From Sphaerochaeta globosa str. Buddy (GTDB lineage: Bacteria; Spirochaetota; Spirochaetia; Sphaerochaetales; Sphaerochaetaceae): a stretch of 64,000 nucleotides of DNA. This document shows positions 34,071-42,792 of this stretch, one piece after another (the stretch's first letter is position 1; each line of letters begins with the position of its first letter). The position numbers and the translations under genes were made by a program. Where the stretch lies: contig NC_015152.1 of NCBI RefSeq assembly GCF_000190435.1, positions 2,982,458 through 3,046,457 of the forward strand, in the 5' to 3' direction. The notes under the pieces were generated by a model. The model was not told where the DNA came from and searched no databases. It saw only the letters and a list, made by a program, of their open reading frames with translations.

Positions 34071-34874
34071 ATGAGCAGCAATCCAATTTTCCTGGCATTT
34101 CTGGCTACTATGGGCACCTGGGCGATGACTGCCTTGGGCGCTTCGTTCGTCTTCTTTTTCAAGACCATCAAAAAGCATGTGATGAACACCCTGCTGGGCT
34201 TCGCCAGCGGTATCATGATTGCAGCATCTTTCTGGTCCTTGCTGGCACCGGCAATTGAATTGGCGCAAGGAGGTCCCATTCCCTCCTATGCGGTTGCTTC
34301 GATAGGTTTTCTACTTGGCGGACTCTTCCTGTACATCAGCGACCATTTGCTGCCGCATACCCACATCGGCTCCAAGGAAGGCCAGGAGGAAGGAATCCCA
34401 ACCCACCTTCGCAGATCCATCCTGCTGGTTCTCTCCATCACGTTGCACAACTTCCCTGAAGGTTTGGCAGTCGGTGTTGCCATCGGTTCTGCAGCCCTTA
34501 CCGGAGGCGACCTCAGTGCAGCACTCGTTGTAGCGATCGGCATCGGACTGCAAAACCTTCCAGAGGGAGCGGCAGTCTCCATCCCACTTCGTCGAGAGGG
34601 ATTGAGCCGGACCAAGAGCTTCATGTACGGACAGGCTTCAGGTTTGGTGGAGCCCATCGCAGGCGTGCTGGGAGCCCTTCTGGTCACCCGGGTGACCCCC
34701 ATTCTCCCCTACGCGCTTGCTTTTGCAGCCGGAGCTATGATCTATGTGGTGGTTGAGGAGTTGATTCCTGAAGCCCAAGCTGCTTCAGGCGACCACAAGG
34801 GAACCCACTATGCTACCTTGGGAACAATGCTTGGTTTCACTATCATGATGATTCTGGACGTTGCGTTAGGCTAG
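34071..34874 (+). CDS. ZIP-family divalent metal transporter
   Basis: This 267-residue inner-membrane protein has eight helices, the GufA/ZupT-type length. The binuclear metal site is seen in HNFPEGLAVG (TM4, ~residue 138) and QNLPEGAAVS (TM5, ~175). It has a short His-containing loop (DHLLPHTHIG) between TM3 and TM4. It probably carries Zn2+ or Fe2+/Mn2+ into the cytoplasm. There is no Shine-Dalgarno sequence. Its stop shares a CTAG with the convergent yihY stop. Confidence 0.92.
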   Translation: MSSNPIFLAFLATMGTWAMTALGASFVFFFKTIKKHVMNTLLGFASGIMIAASFWSLLAPAIELAQGGPIPSYAVASIGFLLGGLFLYISDHLLPHTHIGSKEGQEEGIPTHLRRSILLVLSITLHNFPEGLAVGVAIGSAALTGGDLSAALVVAIGIGLQNLPEGAAVSIPLRREGLSRTKSFMYGQASGLVEPIAGVLGALLVTRVTPILPYALAFAAGAMIYVVVEELIPEAQAASGDHKGTHYATLGTMLGFTIMMILDVALG

Positions 34875-36136
34875 ATTCTCTGAAGCAAGTTTTCTATGGT
34901 CAGGGCCCCAAGGCTGGCAATGCCGCGGTCCTGAACCTGCAATGCCACAGCCTCCCCGGCAGTATCGTGCTCCACTTCATCAATCGTCTCAAAGCCATAG
35001 AGCCCTGTTACCAAATCCTGCAGCCGCAGGCTTTCCAGCGGTTGTTTGGGAATGAAGCTGGTATGGCTGTTGTTGGTGGAGGTAATGAAGTTCAGTTCAG
35101 CCAATAGTGCCAAGAAACCCTGGAGACGATTGAACGGGATGGCAAGCCGGTCGAGCATCTCCCTAACCGAGGTCGCCCCCTTTCCATCCCTGAAATTGCT
35201 GCCGATGAGCATCATGATGTTGGTTCCCTCCGAGAGCTGCAGGGCGGGACTCTGCGGCAGGCCGATGAAACTGGCAGCATCGGGACGGAACTGGTGGACG
35301 TAGGCAAGCTCGACACTGAAGAATACCGTCGCCCAAAAGACGTAACAGAAGAACAGGAATAAGAAAACTGCAGCAAACGATCCGTAAATGACCGAAAAGT
35401 TGGTGGCCATCGCGGTAAGGATGGTGGTGAATTTGCTGAAAATACCGATGAACACCACCCCTGCAAGACTGCCCAGGAATGCGGCATCGAACCTTACTTT
35501 CGTATTGGGAACAAAATAGATGAGCAGAAAGAGTATGATGGCGACAATGAGCGAGGGAGCAAGTGTTCTCAGGACACTCGACCACCTGCCGATTGATACT
35601 CCCAACAAATCGAGATACCACGATGCCATCACCGACTGCACGCTCACATAAGCTGCCAACAGCAGACTTGCTATAATGAGGAAGGTGACATACCCGGCAA
35701 AGCGCTTGAGTGGATTACGGCTGCGCGATGAACGATAAATCCGATTGATCGCCGACCATACCTTATTGATGAGCAGGACCATGGTGATGAGAAAAGAAAC
35801 CAAACCGACCACCCCCAGGCTTGTTGCGTTGCGGGTATATCGGTCCAGAAGAAGCATCAACTCGCCTCCAGCCTGAGAACCGGCAAGTTCCCCAAGCCAT
35901 TGTGAAAGAAAGTCGGTCAGGGGTTCAAGAACCCCCAAAGCCTTGAAAAATGTAAACATAAACGTCAAGGCGGGAACAATGGCAAGGAGCGTTGAATACA
36001 CCAAACCCGAGGCCGCATTGAGAATGTCATCCTTCATCGCCTGTCTGAAGACGATGGAGAAAAACTTACCCAATCGTTTGAGGTTTTGCTGTACGACACT
36101 CCACAGCGTCACTGTTATATCCTTCTTCTCATCCAA
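34871..36136 (-). CDS. YihY/BrkB-family inner-membrane protein
   Basis: The 421-residue protein has about six helices in residues ~30-285 with the family blocks AAGLVYSTLLAIVPALTFMF (residues ~38-57) and YFVPNTKVRFDAAFLGSLAGVVF (split near 205-227), and a C-terminal ~135-residue cytoplasmic winged-helix-like tail. The family was once misnamed RNase BN and its function is unsettled (possible transporter or virulence factor). The alpha/beta hydrolase gene overlaps its start by 22 bp, so the two are co-translated. Confidence 0.88.
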   Translation of the reverse strand: MDEKKDITVTLWSVVQQNLKRLGKFFSIVFRQAMKDDILNAASGLVYSTLLAIVPALTFMFTFFKALGVLEPLTDFLSQWLGELAGSQAGGELMLLLDRYTRNATSLGVVGLVSFLITMVLLINKVWSAINRIYRSSRSRNPLKRFAGYVTFLIIASLLLAAYVSVQSVMASWYLDLLGVSIGRWSSVLRTLAPSLIVAIILFLLIYFVPNTKVRFDAAFLGSLAGVVFIGIFSKFTTILTAMATNFSVIYGSFAAVFLFLFFCYVFWATVFFSVELAYVHQFRPDAASFIGLPQSPALQLSEGTNIMMLIGSNFRDGKGATSVREMLDRLAIPFNRLQGFLALLAELNFITSTNNSHTSFIPKQPLESLRLQDLVTGLYGFETIDEVEHDTAGEAVALQVQDRGIASLGALTIENLLQRI

Positions 36137-37041
36137 TTGTAGAGGTAATCCTTGGTTGTCAGGCGGTTCGTCTCCTGCAGCAACTCATGCCTTGCGTCCG
36201 GGACGAGAAACAAGGTGAGGTCGGTGATATCTCGGTTACGATAGAGTTCGTATACCTTGCGAACGCCCTTTCCGTAATCACCCACCGGGTCCTTTGCCCC
36301 GCTGATGAGCAACATCGGCAAGTCAACCGGCAGTTTTTTCACCAAAACCGGATCGTTGGCCATCTGCACCCCGTCAAGCAAGTCCTCAAAGAACTTGGCG
36401 GTACATACAAAACCGCACAAGGGGTCTGCAATATAGGCAGCAACTTGCTCCTTGTCCCTGGAGAGCCAATCAAAAGGAGTCTGGGGGTTGGGAATTTTCT
36501 TGTTGTAGGAACCGAAGCTCATTTTGTCCAGGAGTGCATCGGGATACTTGGCGCCATGTTTGGATACGTGCGAGCGGGCGATCATTTTCCCTACTTTTCC
36601 CAACAGACCCTGTGAAGCACCGGTTCCCATAATAATGACACCATCGAAAAGGTCCGAGTGTTCAACCATCAGCGAACGGGCAAGAAAGGATCCCATGCTA
36701 TGGCCAAGGAGGAAGAGAGGTTTCTTGGGGAATTCAGCAAGAATTACATTGGTCAGGTCGAAGGCATCTTCAACTACACGCTGCCACCCTTCGCGCTCAG
36801 CAAAATACCCCAACGTCTGCCCTTCCTGAAGACCTGTCTGCCCATGGCCCCGATGATCGGGGGCATAGACAGCAATGCCTTTGGAATTGAGATAGGCAGC
36901 AAATCGCTGATAGCGCAGACTATGTTCAGCCATCCCATGCAAAATGAGGAGCACTCCGTCAATCTGCCTTTCTTCAGGAACCCAAACGCGATACTGAATT
37001 GTTTCCCCATCGCTGCAAACCAGCTCCCTGATACTGGACAT
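36115..37041 (-). CDS. Alpha/beta hydrolase, monoacylglycerol lipase/lysophospholipase type
   Basis: This 308-residue cytosolic hydrolase has an oxyanion segment LILHGMAEHS (~29-38), YAPDHRGHGQTG (~59), the nucleophile elbow GHSMGSFLA (~109-117) with Ser, and candidate Asp and His in ISGAKDPVGD and VPDARHELLQE. It matches PldB/YtpA-like enzymes acting on lysophospholipids or monoglycerides. The ATG at 37041 follows GGAGGGG. It overlaps yihY; a lipid-related joint role is possible. Confidence 0.9.
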   Translation of the reverse strand: MSSIRELVCSDGETIQYRVWVPEERQIDGVLLILHGMAEHSLRYQRFAAYLNSKGIAVYAPDHRGHGQTGLQEGQTLGYFAEREGWQRVVEDAFDLTNVILAEFPKKPLFLLGHSMGSFLARSLMVEHSDLFDGVIIMGTGASQGLLGKVGKMIARSHVSKHGAKYPDALLDKMSFGSYNKKIPNPQTPFDWLSRDKEQVAAYIADPLCGFVCTAKFFEDLLDGVQMANDPVLVKKLPVDLPMLLISGAKDPVGDYGKGVRKVYELYRNRDITDLTLFLVPDARHELLQETNRLTTKDYLYNWMRRRI

Positions 37042-37065
37042 AGGCCCCTCCCCGTCTTGTTTATT

Positions 37066-37094
37066 TTTATATAATTCCCGTATCATGATAGCAA
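37066..37094 (-). promoter_or_regulatory. Promoter of the hydrolase-yihY operon
   Basis: Minus strand: TTGCTA at 37089-37094, a 17-bp spacer and TATAAA at 37066-37071. Confidence 0.6.
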
Positions 37095-37161
37095 TATTGT
37101 GCGCACATCACAAGAACCAAATTTCCACTCTAAGGAAAATATTGTAGGAGAATGCAACCTC

Positions 37162-37692
37162 ATGCTTCCCACCCTGATTTTAGCAAGTGACATTCATGGA
37201 TCAGCTTTTGCATTACACCTGCTGGTCGGGCGTGCCAAGCAGTACCAAGCCGAGAAAATTCTCATAGCCGGAGATCTCTGTCCTCCCGATTCACCTGAAT
37301 TCAGAACGTTGCTCACACAAGAAGCCGAAACCCTATTGGTTCGGGGAAACTGCGACGGCTCCTACGAGTTCAGCAATGCCAAAATACATCTTCCGCCTTT
37401 GGTTCAACGATTGCAGTGGGGGGAGAGAACGCTGGTAATGACGCATGGAGACCGTTTTCCCTCTCCCTACGGCCTGGATATGAAAACCGGCGATATTTTC
37501 ATCAGTGGGCATACCCATACCCCGCATCTTGCGAGGCAGGAGGATGGGATCATTACGATAAATCCGGGCTCGACCACCTTCCCGAGAACTCCCTTGGGGC
37601 CTACTTATGCACTACTATTTGAAGAAGGGATAAGCATCCGCAGCCTTGATGATGACCGACCGCTACCCTCAATGCAATACTACTTCATGTGA
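37162..37692 (+). CDS. YfcE-family metallophosphoesterase
   Basis: This 176-residue phosphodiesterase has ASDIHGS (~8-14), GDLCPP, VRGNCDGS (~64-71), MTHGDRF and SGHTHTPHL (~113-121): the full calcineurin-like metal-ligand set, close to E. coli YfcE. The ATG at 37162 has AGGAG 12 bases upstream; the earlier GTG frame start at 37099 is less likely. It overlaps convergent aor by 13 bp. Confidence 0.92.
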   Translation: MLPTLILASDIHGSAFALHLLVGRAKQYQAEKILIAGDLCPPDSPEFRTLLTQEAETLLVRGNCDGSYEFSNAKIHLPPLVQRLQWGERTLVMTHGDRFPSPYGLDMKTGDIFISGHTHTPHLARQEDGIITINPGSTTFPRTPLGPTYALLFEEGISIRSLDDDRPLPSMQYYFM

Positions 37693-39419
37693 CGCAAAAG
37701 GCTCTGATAGGCATCCAACAATCTGGCAAGGGGAACAATTTGCGACCTTCGGTAGTTGCTTGTTCCGTTGACCAGAAGCTGATCGGGGAGCTTTGCTGTG
37801 GAATGCTGCGCGCCGTCGAACAGACTGTTGATGTGCTGCTCCAGCGTCTGTGCCTTTCTCCCGATTTCCATCATCCTTTGTGCGTGGATCTCATAGCCTT
37901 CCCCTAACGAGGCAAAGGCCGCTAGACACGTATAGTTTTTGCGTTTGTTTTTCCAGAAAGGGAAGTGAAAAAGTGGATGGGCGAAAGAAGTCAGCAACAT
38001 CAGGGGACAGAGACCCACACTTTCCATGGCCGAGGATAGTTGTTGGACATACAAAGCCCAGGAAGCAAGAATGCGCTCATTGCCTCGCCGGTAGCGGTTT
38101 CCCCACAGCAACTCTCCATATACCAACCGCTCATCCCCAAGTGACGCAAGCAGGGCCTGCACCGGAAGGGCACGGTAATCGAAAGGAGGGAGAGGAAGGT
38201 TGTCGACAGCGAAAGCGTGCTCGGCCCCCCCATAGGTACCAACCAACTCATCCATGGTTTTTCCCAACTGCTCCCCATTCCCATGCTGATAAGCCATAGC
38301 ATCGAGAAGCCTGAGCGAGAGCATGGCACTGGAACGCTGCATATCCGGCAGAAAGCCCAACAAACCATCCATACGGCTCTTGCGTGCCCACGAAAGGACT
38401 GCCCCTGCACTGATCGGATCAAGACCATTTTCCAAGCAACGGGTAACCAACTGTTGCACACTGCGGCTATCAAAAAGTTCAAGGTTGGAACCTAAAGCCA
38501 TAGCACTTTGCAGGTCCATCCCCGATTTCTCTTCTCCGACAGGGCAAAAGAATTCTTCTTCACCCACCTGCTCATCACAGGAGCGCGCGCACAGGCCCCA
38601 TAAGCGCCCATCGATACGCGTTGAATAATTGTCAATGGCAGCCCAACCATGGTGATTTGCCTTCGAAAGCAGTGCCAATGTGCCTTCCTTGGCCACCGTT
38701 CGTCCAATACGGCTCTTGCTCAATGCTTGCATATAGGACTTGTTAAGCAAGCCAAAACGATGGGGATCGTAAGATTCCCTACCGGTTGCAGCTACATCCA
38801 AAGTGAAGAATTTTATATTTTTCAGGCCGAAAACCAGTGCAACCCCACCGCATCTGATGTTCTGATTGTTTGCAACAAGCGAGGCATGGGCTACCTGATG
38901 CTCGCCCGCCGGCCCGATAGCGACCACATGGTTCGCTCCCGTCTTTTTGGCAACCTCGACAGTGGTCAGGTCATGGAACTCCTCAGCTGCAGCAAAGCTG
39001 ACACCCCCATCTTGGATTTTGAAGCTCAAAAGCCTTCGGGCACGACCGGTAATGACAATGGCGCTATAGCCTGCACCTGCAATTGCTTTAGCAAGGGATG
39101 AGCAGGCACTGCCGACGGCAAGCTTTCCGGTAAGGGGACTCTTGGTGACAATGGTATAGGAGGTGGGACAGGACATCGACAAATCAGAGGCAGAGCCGGG
39201 AGCAAAGACTACAGGATTACCGCTTTCATAGTGTCTGGGCCCAAGTTCATCAAAAACGGCAAATCGTCTCCATAGCTCGAGTGCGAGCAACCGCCCGCCA
39301 AGATATGCTTTCGCATCATCCTCGGAGAGGGGGATGATTTCAAATGATTCTGATGCAATATCTATATGCAATACCAAGCGTTGCCGATAAGGGAACGCTA
39401 ATGTACGCTTCTTTTTCAT
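37680..39419 (-). CDS. Aldehyde:ferredoxin oxidoreductase-family protein, divergent
   Basis: The 579-residue protein has the family length and order: an N-terminal pterin-binding half (GGRLLALELW; SKPLTG-like TKSPLTGKLAVGSACS; IAGAGYSAIVITGRA), the cluster region GLCARSCDE near residue 278, the helix MDLQSAMALGSNLELFD near 305, and a late Cys in SVGLCPLML. AOR normally binds tungstopterin and a 4Fe-4S cluster through CX2CX3C plus a distal Cys; here the first Cys position is Trp. It may have altered redox chemistry. Its leaderless-type promoter has a perfect TTGACA. It diverges from the uridine kinase gene. Confidence 0.82.
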   Translation of the reverse strand: MKKKRTLAFPYRQRLVLHIDIASESFEIIPLSEDDAKAYLGGRLLALELWRRFAVFDELGPRHYESGNPVVFAPGSASDLSMSCPTSYTIVTKSPLTGKLAVGSACSSLAKAIAGAGYSAIVITGRARRLLSFKIQDGGVSFAAAEEFHDLTTVEVAKKTGANHVVAIGPAGEHQVAHASLVANNQNIRCGGVALVFGLKNIKFFTLDVAATGRESYDPHRFGLLNKSYMQALSKSRIGRTVAKEGTLALLSKANHHGWAAIDNYSTRIDGRLWGLCARSCDEQVGEEEFFCPVGEEKSGMDLQSAMALGSNLELFDSRSVQQLVTRCLENGLDPISAGAVLSWARKSRMDGLLGFLPDMQRSSAMLSLRLLDAMAYQHGNGEQLGKTMDELVGTYGGAEHAFAVDNLPLPPFDYRALPVQALLASLGDERLVYGELLWGNRYRRGNERILASWALYVQQLSSAMESVGLCPLMLLTSFAHPLFHFPFWKNKRKNYTCLAAFASLGEGYEIHAQRMMEIGRKAQTLEQHINSLFDGAQHSTAKLPDQLLVNGTSNYRRSQIVPLARLLDAYQSLLRHMK

Positions 39420-39425
39420 ATACAA

Positions 39426-39454
39426 AGGGTACCTACCTCACTCGTTGCTGTCAA
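39426..39454 (-). promoter_or_regulatory. Promoter of the AOR gene (leaderless)
   Basis: Minus strand: TTGACA at 39449-39454, a 17-bp spacer and TACCCT at 39426-39431. The predicted start is the A of the ATG at 39419. Confidence 0.5.
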
Positions 39455-39519
39455 TGAAAATTCGGGGATTTGTATTGGAGCACTCAGTATAGCATGAAAT
39501 TGCAAAAAATGCTTTCCCC

Positions 39520-39548
39520 TTGCCGCATACAATTCCAACCTGTATTAT
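39520..39548 (+). promoter_or_regulatory. Promoter of the uridine kinase gene (leaderless)
   Basis: TTGCCG at 39520-39525, a 17-bp spacer and TATTAT at 39543-39548. The predicted start is the A of the ATG at 39555. Confidence 0.6.
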
Positions 39549-39554
39549 TTGTCT

Positions 39555-41240
39555 ATGAGAAATATGAATGTGACTATCCAGGGACAACGTATTACCTTGC
39601 CGATTGGAGCCACTGTTGAGGATGTCCTGCTTGAGGCCAAGATTGAGGGAACATGCCCCATCCCTGTCTACGAAAACGATCCGATCGTTGGCGCCTTGGT
39701 CAATCATGAACTACACTCCTGCTCTCGTTCCTTGGTTTCTGACTGCACCGTAGAGCCGGTACACCTGTTCGGAGATATGGGCAAACGCATCTACCGGCAC
39801 TCCCTGTGCTATCTCTTGTGTGCCGCAGTATCGATGCTCTATCCCCAGCGCCGTCTGGTAATCGGGCATTCACTGGGCGACGGGTATTATTTCAGCTTTG
39901 ATGACGAATTGATGCTCAGCGGCAGTGATATTCTTGCAATCGAGCAAGCTATGCGAACGCTGGTCGAACAAAACCTGAGTATCGAGGAGATCACCCTGCC
40001 TTATCAGAGTGCCCTCACCTATTTTGAACAGAATCATTTCGATCAAACCGCCGCCCTGCTGTCCACCCGCAATGAACCCAAGGTGAACCTCTACCGCCTC
40101 AGCGGGTACTTGGATATCTCCTATGAGCCGTTACTCAACAAAACCGGTCTGATGAAGGTATGGGAACTCAAGCCGTATCAGGAAAAGGGCATGCTGTTGC
40201 GCTATCCCCGGTCGCACAACATCAAGTCGCTGGACCCATTCGTGGACAATCCGCTGCTCTTCTCGGTCTTCAAGGAGTACAAGGCGTGGGGGAGCATCCT
40301 CGGAATCCAATCACTGGGTCAACTGAACCAGATGGGAAACCAAAACACGATTGAATCGTTCATCCGCCTTGCTGAAGCTCTGCAACAGAAGAAAATCGCC
40401 AGCATCGCCGACCAGATCAATTTGCACAGCAGTGTCAAAGCAGTCCTCATCGCAGGGCCTTCTTCCTCCGGCAAGACCACATTTGCCCATAAACTGGGCA
40501 TCCAATTACAGGTGCTGGGCAAGAATACCATAAAAATTTCATTGGATAGCTATTATCTCCCACCCAGCCAAGCACCCAAGGACGAGTTCAATAAACCCGA
40601 CCTTGAAGCGCTGGAAGCACTCGATGTTGCAAAATTCCAGGATGACCTTGCCTGCTTGTTCCGAGGGGAAGCAGTGCGGCTTTGCAAGTACGACTTCAAG
40701 ACCGCCACACGCAGTTATGAACCAGAACCTGTTCAGTTGGATAAACGGACGCTCATCATCATCGAAGGCATCCATGGGATGAACCCGCAATTGACAGCTT
40801 CGCTGGAAAGCGATCTTTTGTTCAGAGTCTATATCTCAGCCTTGACTCAGCTGAACCTCGATGACCATAACCGAATCAGCACGACTGACAATCGAATCAT
40901 CAGGCGCATGATTCGTGACAACCGCACGCGCGGGACCAAAGCAGAAACTACCCTCAACATGTGGCCTTCGGTGCAACGCGGTGAAGACCGTTACATTTTC
41001 CCCTATCAGAACAATGCAAATGTGCTGATTAACAGTGCCCTCGATTATGAACTGGGGGTGTTGACCACCTATGCCCAACCACTTCTGAAGATGGTGAAAC
41101 CGTCGGCCGGGTCAGCCTATGAGACTGCCCGCAGGCTGCTAAGGTTTCTGGAGCATGTGAATCCCATCCCCGACACGCTCGTTCCGCCGGATTCCCTGTT
41201 ACGGGAATTCATCGGTGGAAGCGAGTTTGACGTCATTTGA
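39555..41240 (+). CDS. TGS-domain uridine kinase-like nucleoside kinase
   Basis: The 561-residue protein is modular: TGS domain (residues 1-65), a ThrRS-like second additional domain (~70-230), then a uridine/phosphoribulokinase-fold kinase (~275-500) with Walker A AGPSSSGKTTFAHKL and a DSYY base-binding segment. The fusion is known in Spirochaetes, Thermotogae and Firmicutes; it should phosphorylate uridine or a related nucleoside. The ATG at 39555 lies at the predicted transcription start without a Shine-Dalgarno sequence; an ATG at 39564 is an alternative. UxaE follows after 13 bp. Confidence 0.88.
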   Translation: MRNMNVTIQGQRITLPIGATVEDVLLEAKIEGTCPIPVYENDPIVGALVNHELHSCSRSLVSDCTVEPVHLFGDMGKRIYRHSLCYLLCAAVSMLYPQRRLVIGHSLGDGYYFSFDDELMLSGSDILAIEQAMRTLVEQNLSIEEITLPYQSALTYFEQNHFDQTAALLSTRNEPKVNLYRLSGYLDISYEPLLNKTGLMKVWELKPYQEKGMLLRYPRSHNIKSLDPFVDNPLLFSVFKEYKAWGSILGIQSLGQLNQMGNQNTIESFIRLAEALQQKKIASIADQINLHSSVKAVLIAGPSSSGKTTFAHKLGIQLQVLGKNTIKISLDSYYLPPSQAPKDEFNKPDLEALEALDVAKFQDDLACLFRGEAVRLCKYDFKTATRSYEPEPVQLDKRTLIIIEGIHGMNPQLTASLESDLLFRVYISALTQLNLDDHNRISTTDNRIIRRMIRDNRTRGTKAETTLNMWPSVQRGEDRYIFPYQNNANVLINSALDYELGVLTTYAQPLLKMVKPSAGSAYETARRLLRFLEHVNPIPDTLVPPDSLLREFIGGSEFDVI

Positions 41241-41253
41241 CAAAGGAGCTCCT

Positions 41254-42747
41254 ATGGAACTATACGATTCCAAACAGATCAATACCCAAGTATTGGAAGC
41301 CAGACTGGGCAAGCCGGTCAGGCTGTATGAGAGATCGGTCACCAGCCTCGGAGAGTGCCTCATTGCCCTGATCCGAGCGGGAAGAAACAAATATTTGGTT
41401 TGTCAGGGCAGTGGTCCCGTGTTTGAGGAACTGAGTGGTGAGAATTTCCCTCTGTGCAAGATATGCCCGGCAAATCATGCAAACCGCCTCGTTCTCAACA
41501 AGTATCTGCCCTACACCATTCCGGTTGCCAATACTGCCAGACGACCCTCTCTTGGTTTGGGTGACCGACTCGGAGAAGCCACAGCCGGTCATATCGAGGC
41601 CCTTAAGGGTACCAATGTATTTCCAATCTTCGCACAGCAGTCGATCAGGGAGCTCAACTTCACCAACCGGACATTCGACGATGTCATCGATGCGGCTGCC
41701 TATGCTGTATTCCAGGAAGGCTATACTACCGGTTACGGAGCTGACGGTGATCACCTGAAGAAGTGCCCAGACATCGAGAAATCGCTCTCCCAAGGTGCTA
41801 CGATGATCACCCTTGACTCCTCCGAACAGATTGACAACTCCATTCAGTCCCTGGACGAGGATGCACTGCTCGCACGCTATCAGGCTGTTGAGGAGCAGAT
41901 ACGAGAGCTGTACGAGCGTCTCTATCAGGAACAGCTGCTGACCATCGGCGAATATACGCTCAAACTTGACCGCAAGCACTTGATGCAGGATGTACTGACG
42001 TACCACAAAGCTTTGGATTTTATCCAACTCGTGTATGAAACGTACATTAGCACATCACCAAAACCGGTTGATTTTGAAATCTCCATCGATGAGACCGACA
42101 CTCCGACCGATCCCAAAAGCCACTTGTTCATCGCCTTGGAGTTGAAACGAAGACACGTGACGATTGCTACGCTTGCACCCCGTTTTATCGGCGAATTCCA
42201 GAAAGGAATCGACTACATCGGAGACCTAAGCCTCTTCTCTGAGAATCTTGAGCAGCATGCTGTTATCGCGCGTCATTTTGGTTATCGGCTCAGCATTCAC
42301 TCAGGCAGTGATAAGTTCAGCATTTTCCCCATCCTGGCAAAGACGATCAAGGGAAGCTTTCATGTCAAGACTGCGGGAACAAACTGGCTTGAAGCGGTGC
42401 GCCTGGTCTCACAGAAGGACCCTTCGCTCTATCGCAGGATGCACAACCATGCATTGAAGCGGTTCGCCGATGCAAAAAAATTCTACCATGTGTCTACCAA
42501 ACTCGATGCCATCAGGGACCTGGATGAGGTACAAGACAACGAGCTTTGGCACTACCTTGAGGATGACAATGCACGCCAGCTTCTGCATATCACCTACGGC
42601 TACCTGCTGCTCGATGAGAATGAGTTGGGTGGAAAGCTGATCGGTGATGAGTTGTTTGACTTGCTGGTGCGAGAGGAAGAGGGCTATCGAGCCCTGCTCG
42701 CCAAGCACATCGCCAAGCATCTCGCACTGTTGGGATTCTCCCGGTAA
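41254..42747 (+). CDS. uxaE: Tagaturonate epimerase
   Basis: The 497-residue protein matches the UxaE family along its length: LGLGDRLGEATAGH (~105), FPIFAQQSIREL, DDVIDAAAYAVFQEGYTTGYGADGDH (split ~150-175), EISIDETDTPT (~278), ALRFIGEF-like APRFIGEFQKGIDYIGD and SIHSGSDKFSIFP (~348). UxaE (first shown in Thermotoga) interconverts D-tagaturonate and D-fructuronate in galacturonate breakdown, which points to pectin-derived carbon use. The ATG at 41254 follows AAAGGAG. No other hexuronate gene is in this window. Confidence 0.88.
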   Translation: MELYDSKQINTQVLEARLGKPVRLYERSVTSLGECLIALIRAGRNKYLVCQGSGPVFEELSGENFPLCKICPANHANRLVLNKYLPYTIPVANTARRPSLGLGDRLGEATAGHIEALKGTNVFPIFAQQSIRELNFTNRTFDDVIDAAAYAVFQEGYTTGYGADGDHLKKCPDIEKSLSQGATMITLDSSEQIDNSIQSLDEDALLARYQAVEEQIRELYERLYQEQLLTIGEYTLKLDRKHLMQDVLTYHKALDFIQLVYETYISTSPKPVDFEISIDETDTPTDPKSHLFIALELKRRHVTIATLAPRFIGEFQKGIDYIGDLSLFSENLEQHAVIARHFGYRLSIHSGSDKFSIFPILAKTIKGSFHVKTAGTNWLEAVRLVSQKDPSLYRRMHNHALKRFADAKKFYHVSTKLDAIRDLDEVQDNELWHYLEDDNARQLLHITYGYLLLDENELGGKLIGDELFDLLVREEEGYRALLAKHIAKHLALLGFSR

Positions 42748-42753
42748 GACAGA

Positions 42754-42777
42754 AAAGGCGGCCTTCCGGCCGCCTTT
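42754..42777. terminator. Bidirectional terminator between uxaE and nifU
   Basis: AAAGGCGGCC (42754-42763), a TTCC loop and GGCCGCCTTT (42768-42777): a perfect 10-bp stem with T-rich ends on both strands. Confidence 0.85.
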
Positions 42778-42792
42778 CTTCTCAACTCTCAA

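Noticed and set aside
33977-34279. N-terminal extension of the 163-residue protein
   Set aside because: It is the antisense shadow of the ZIP gene.
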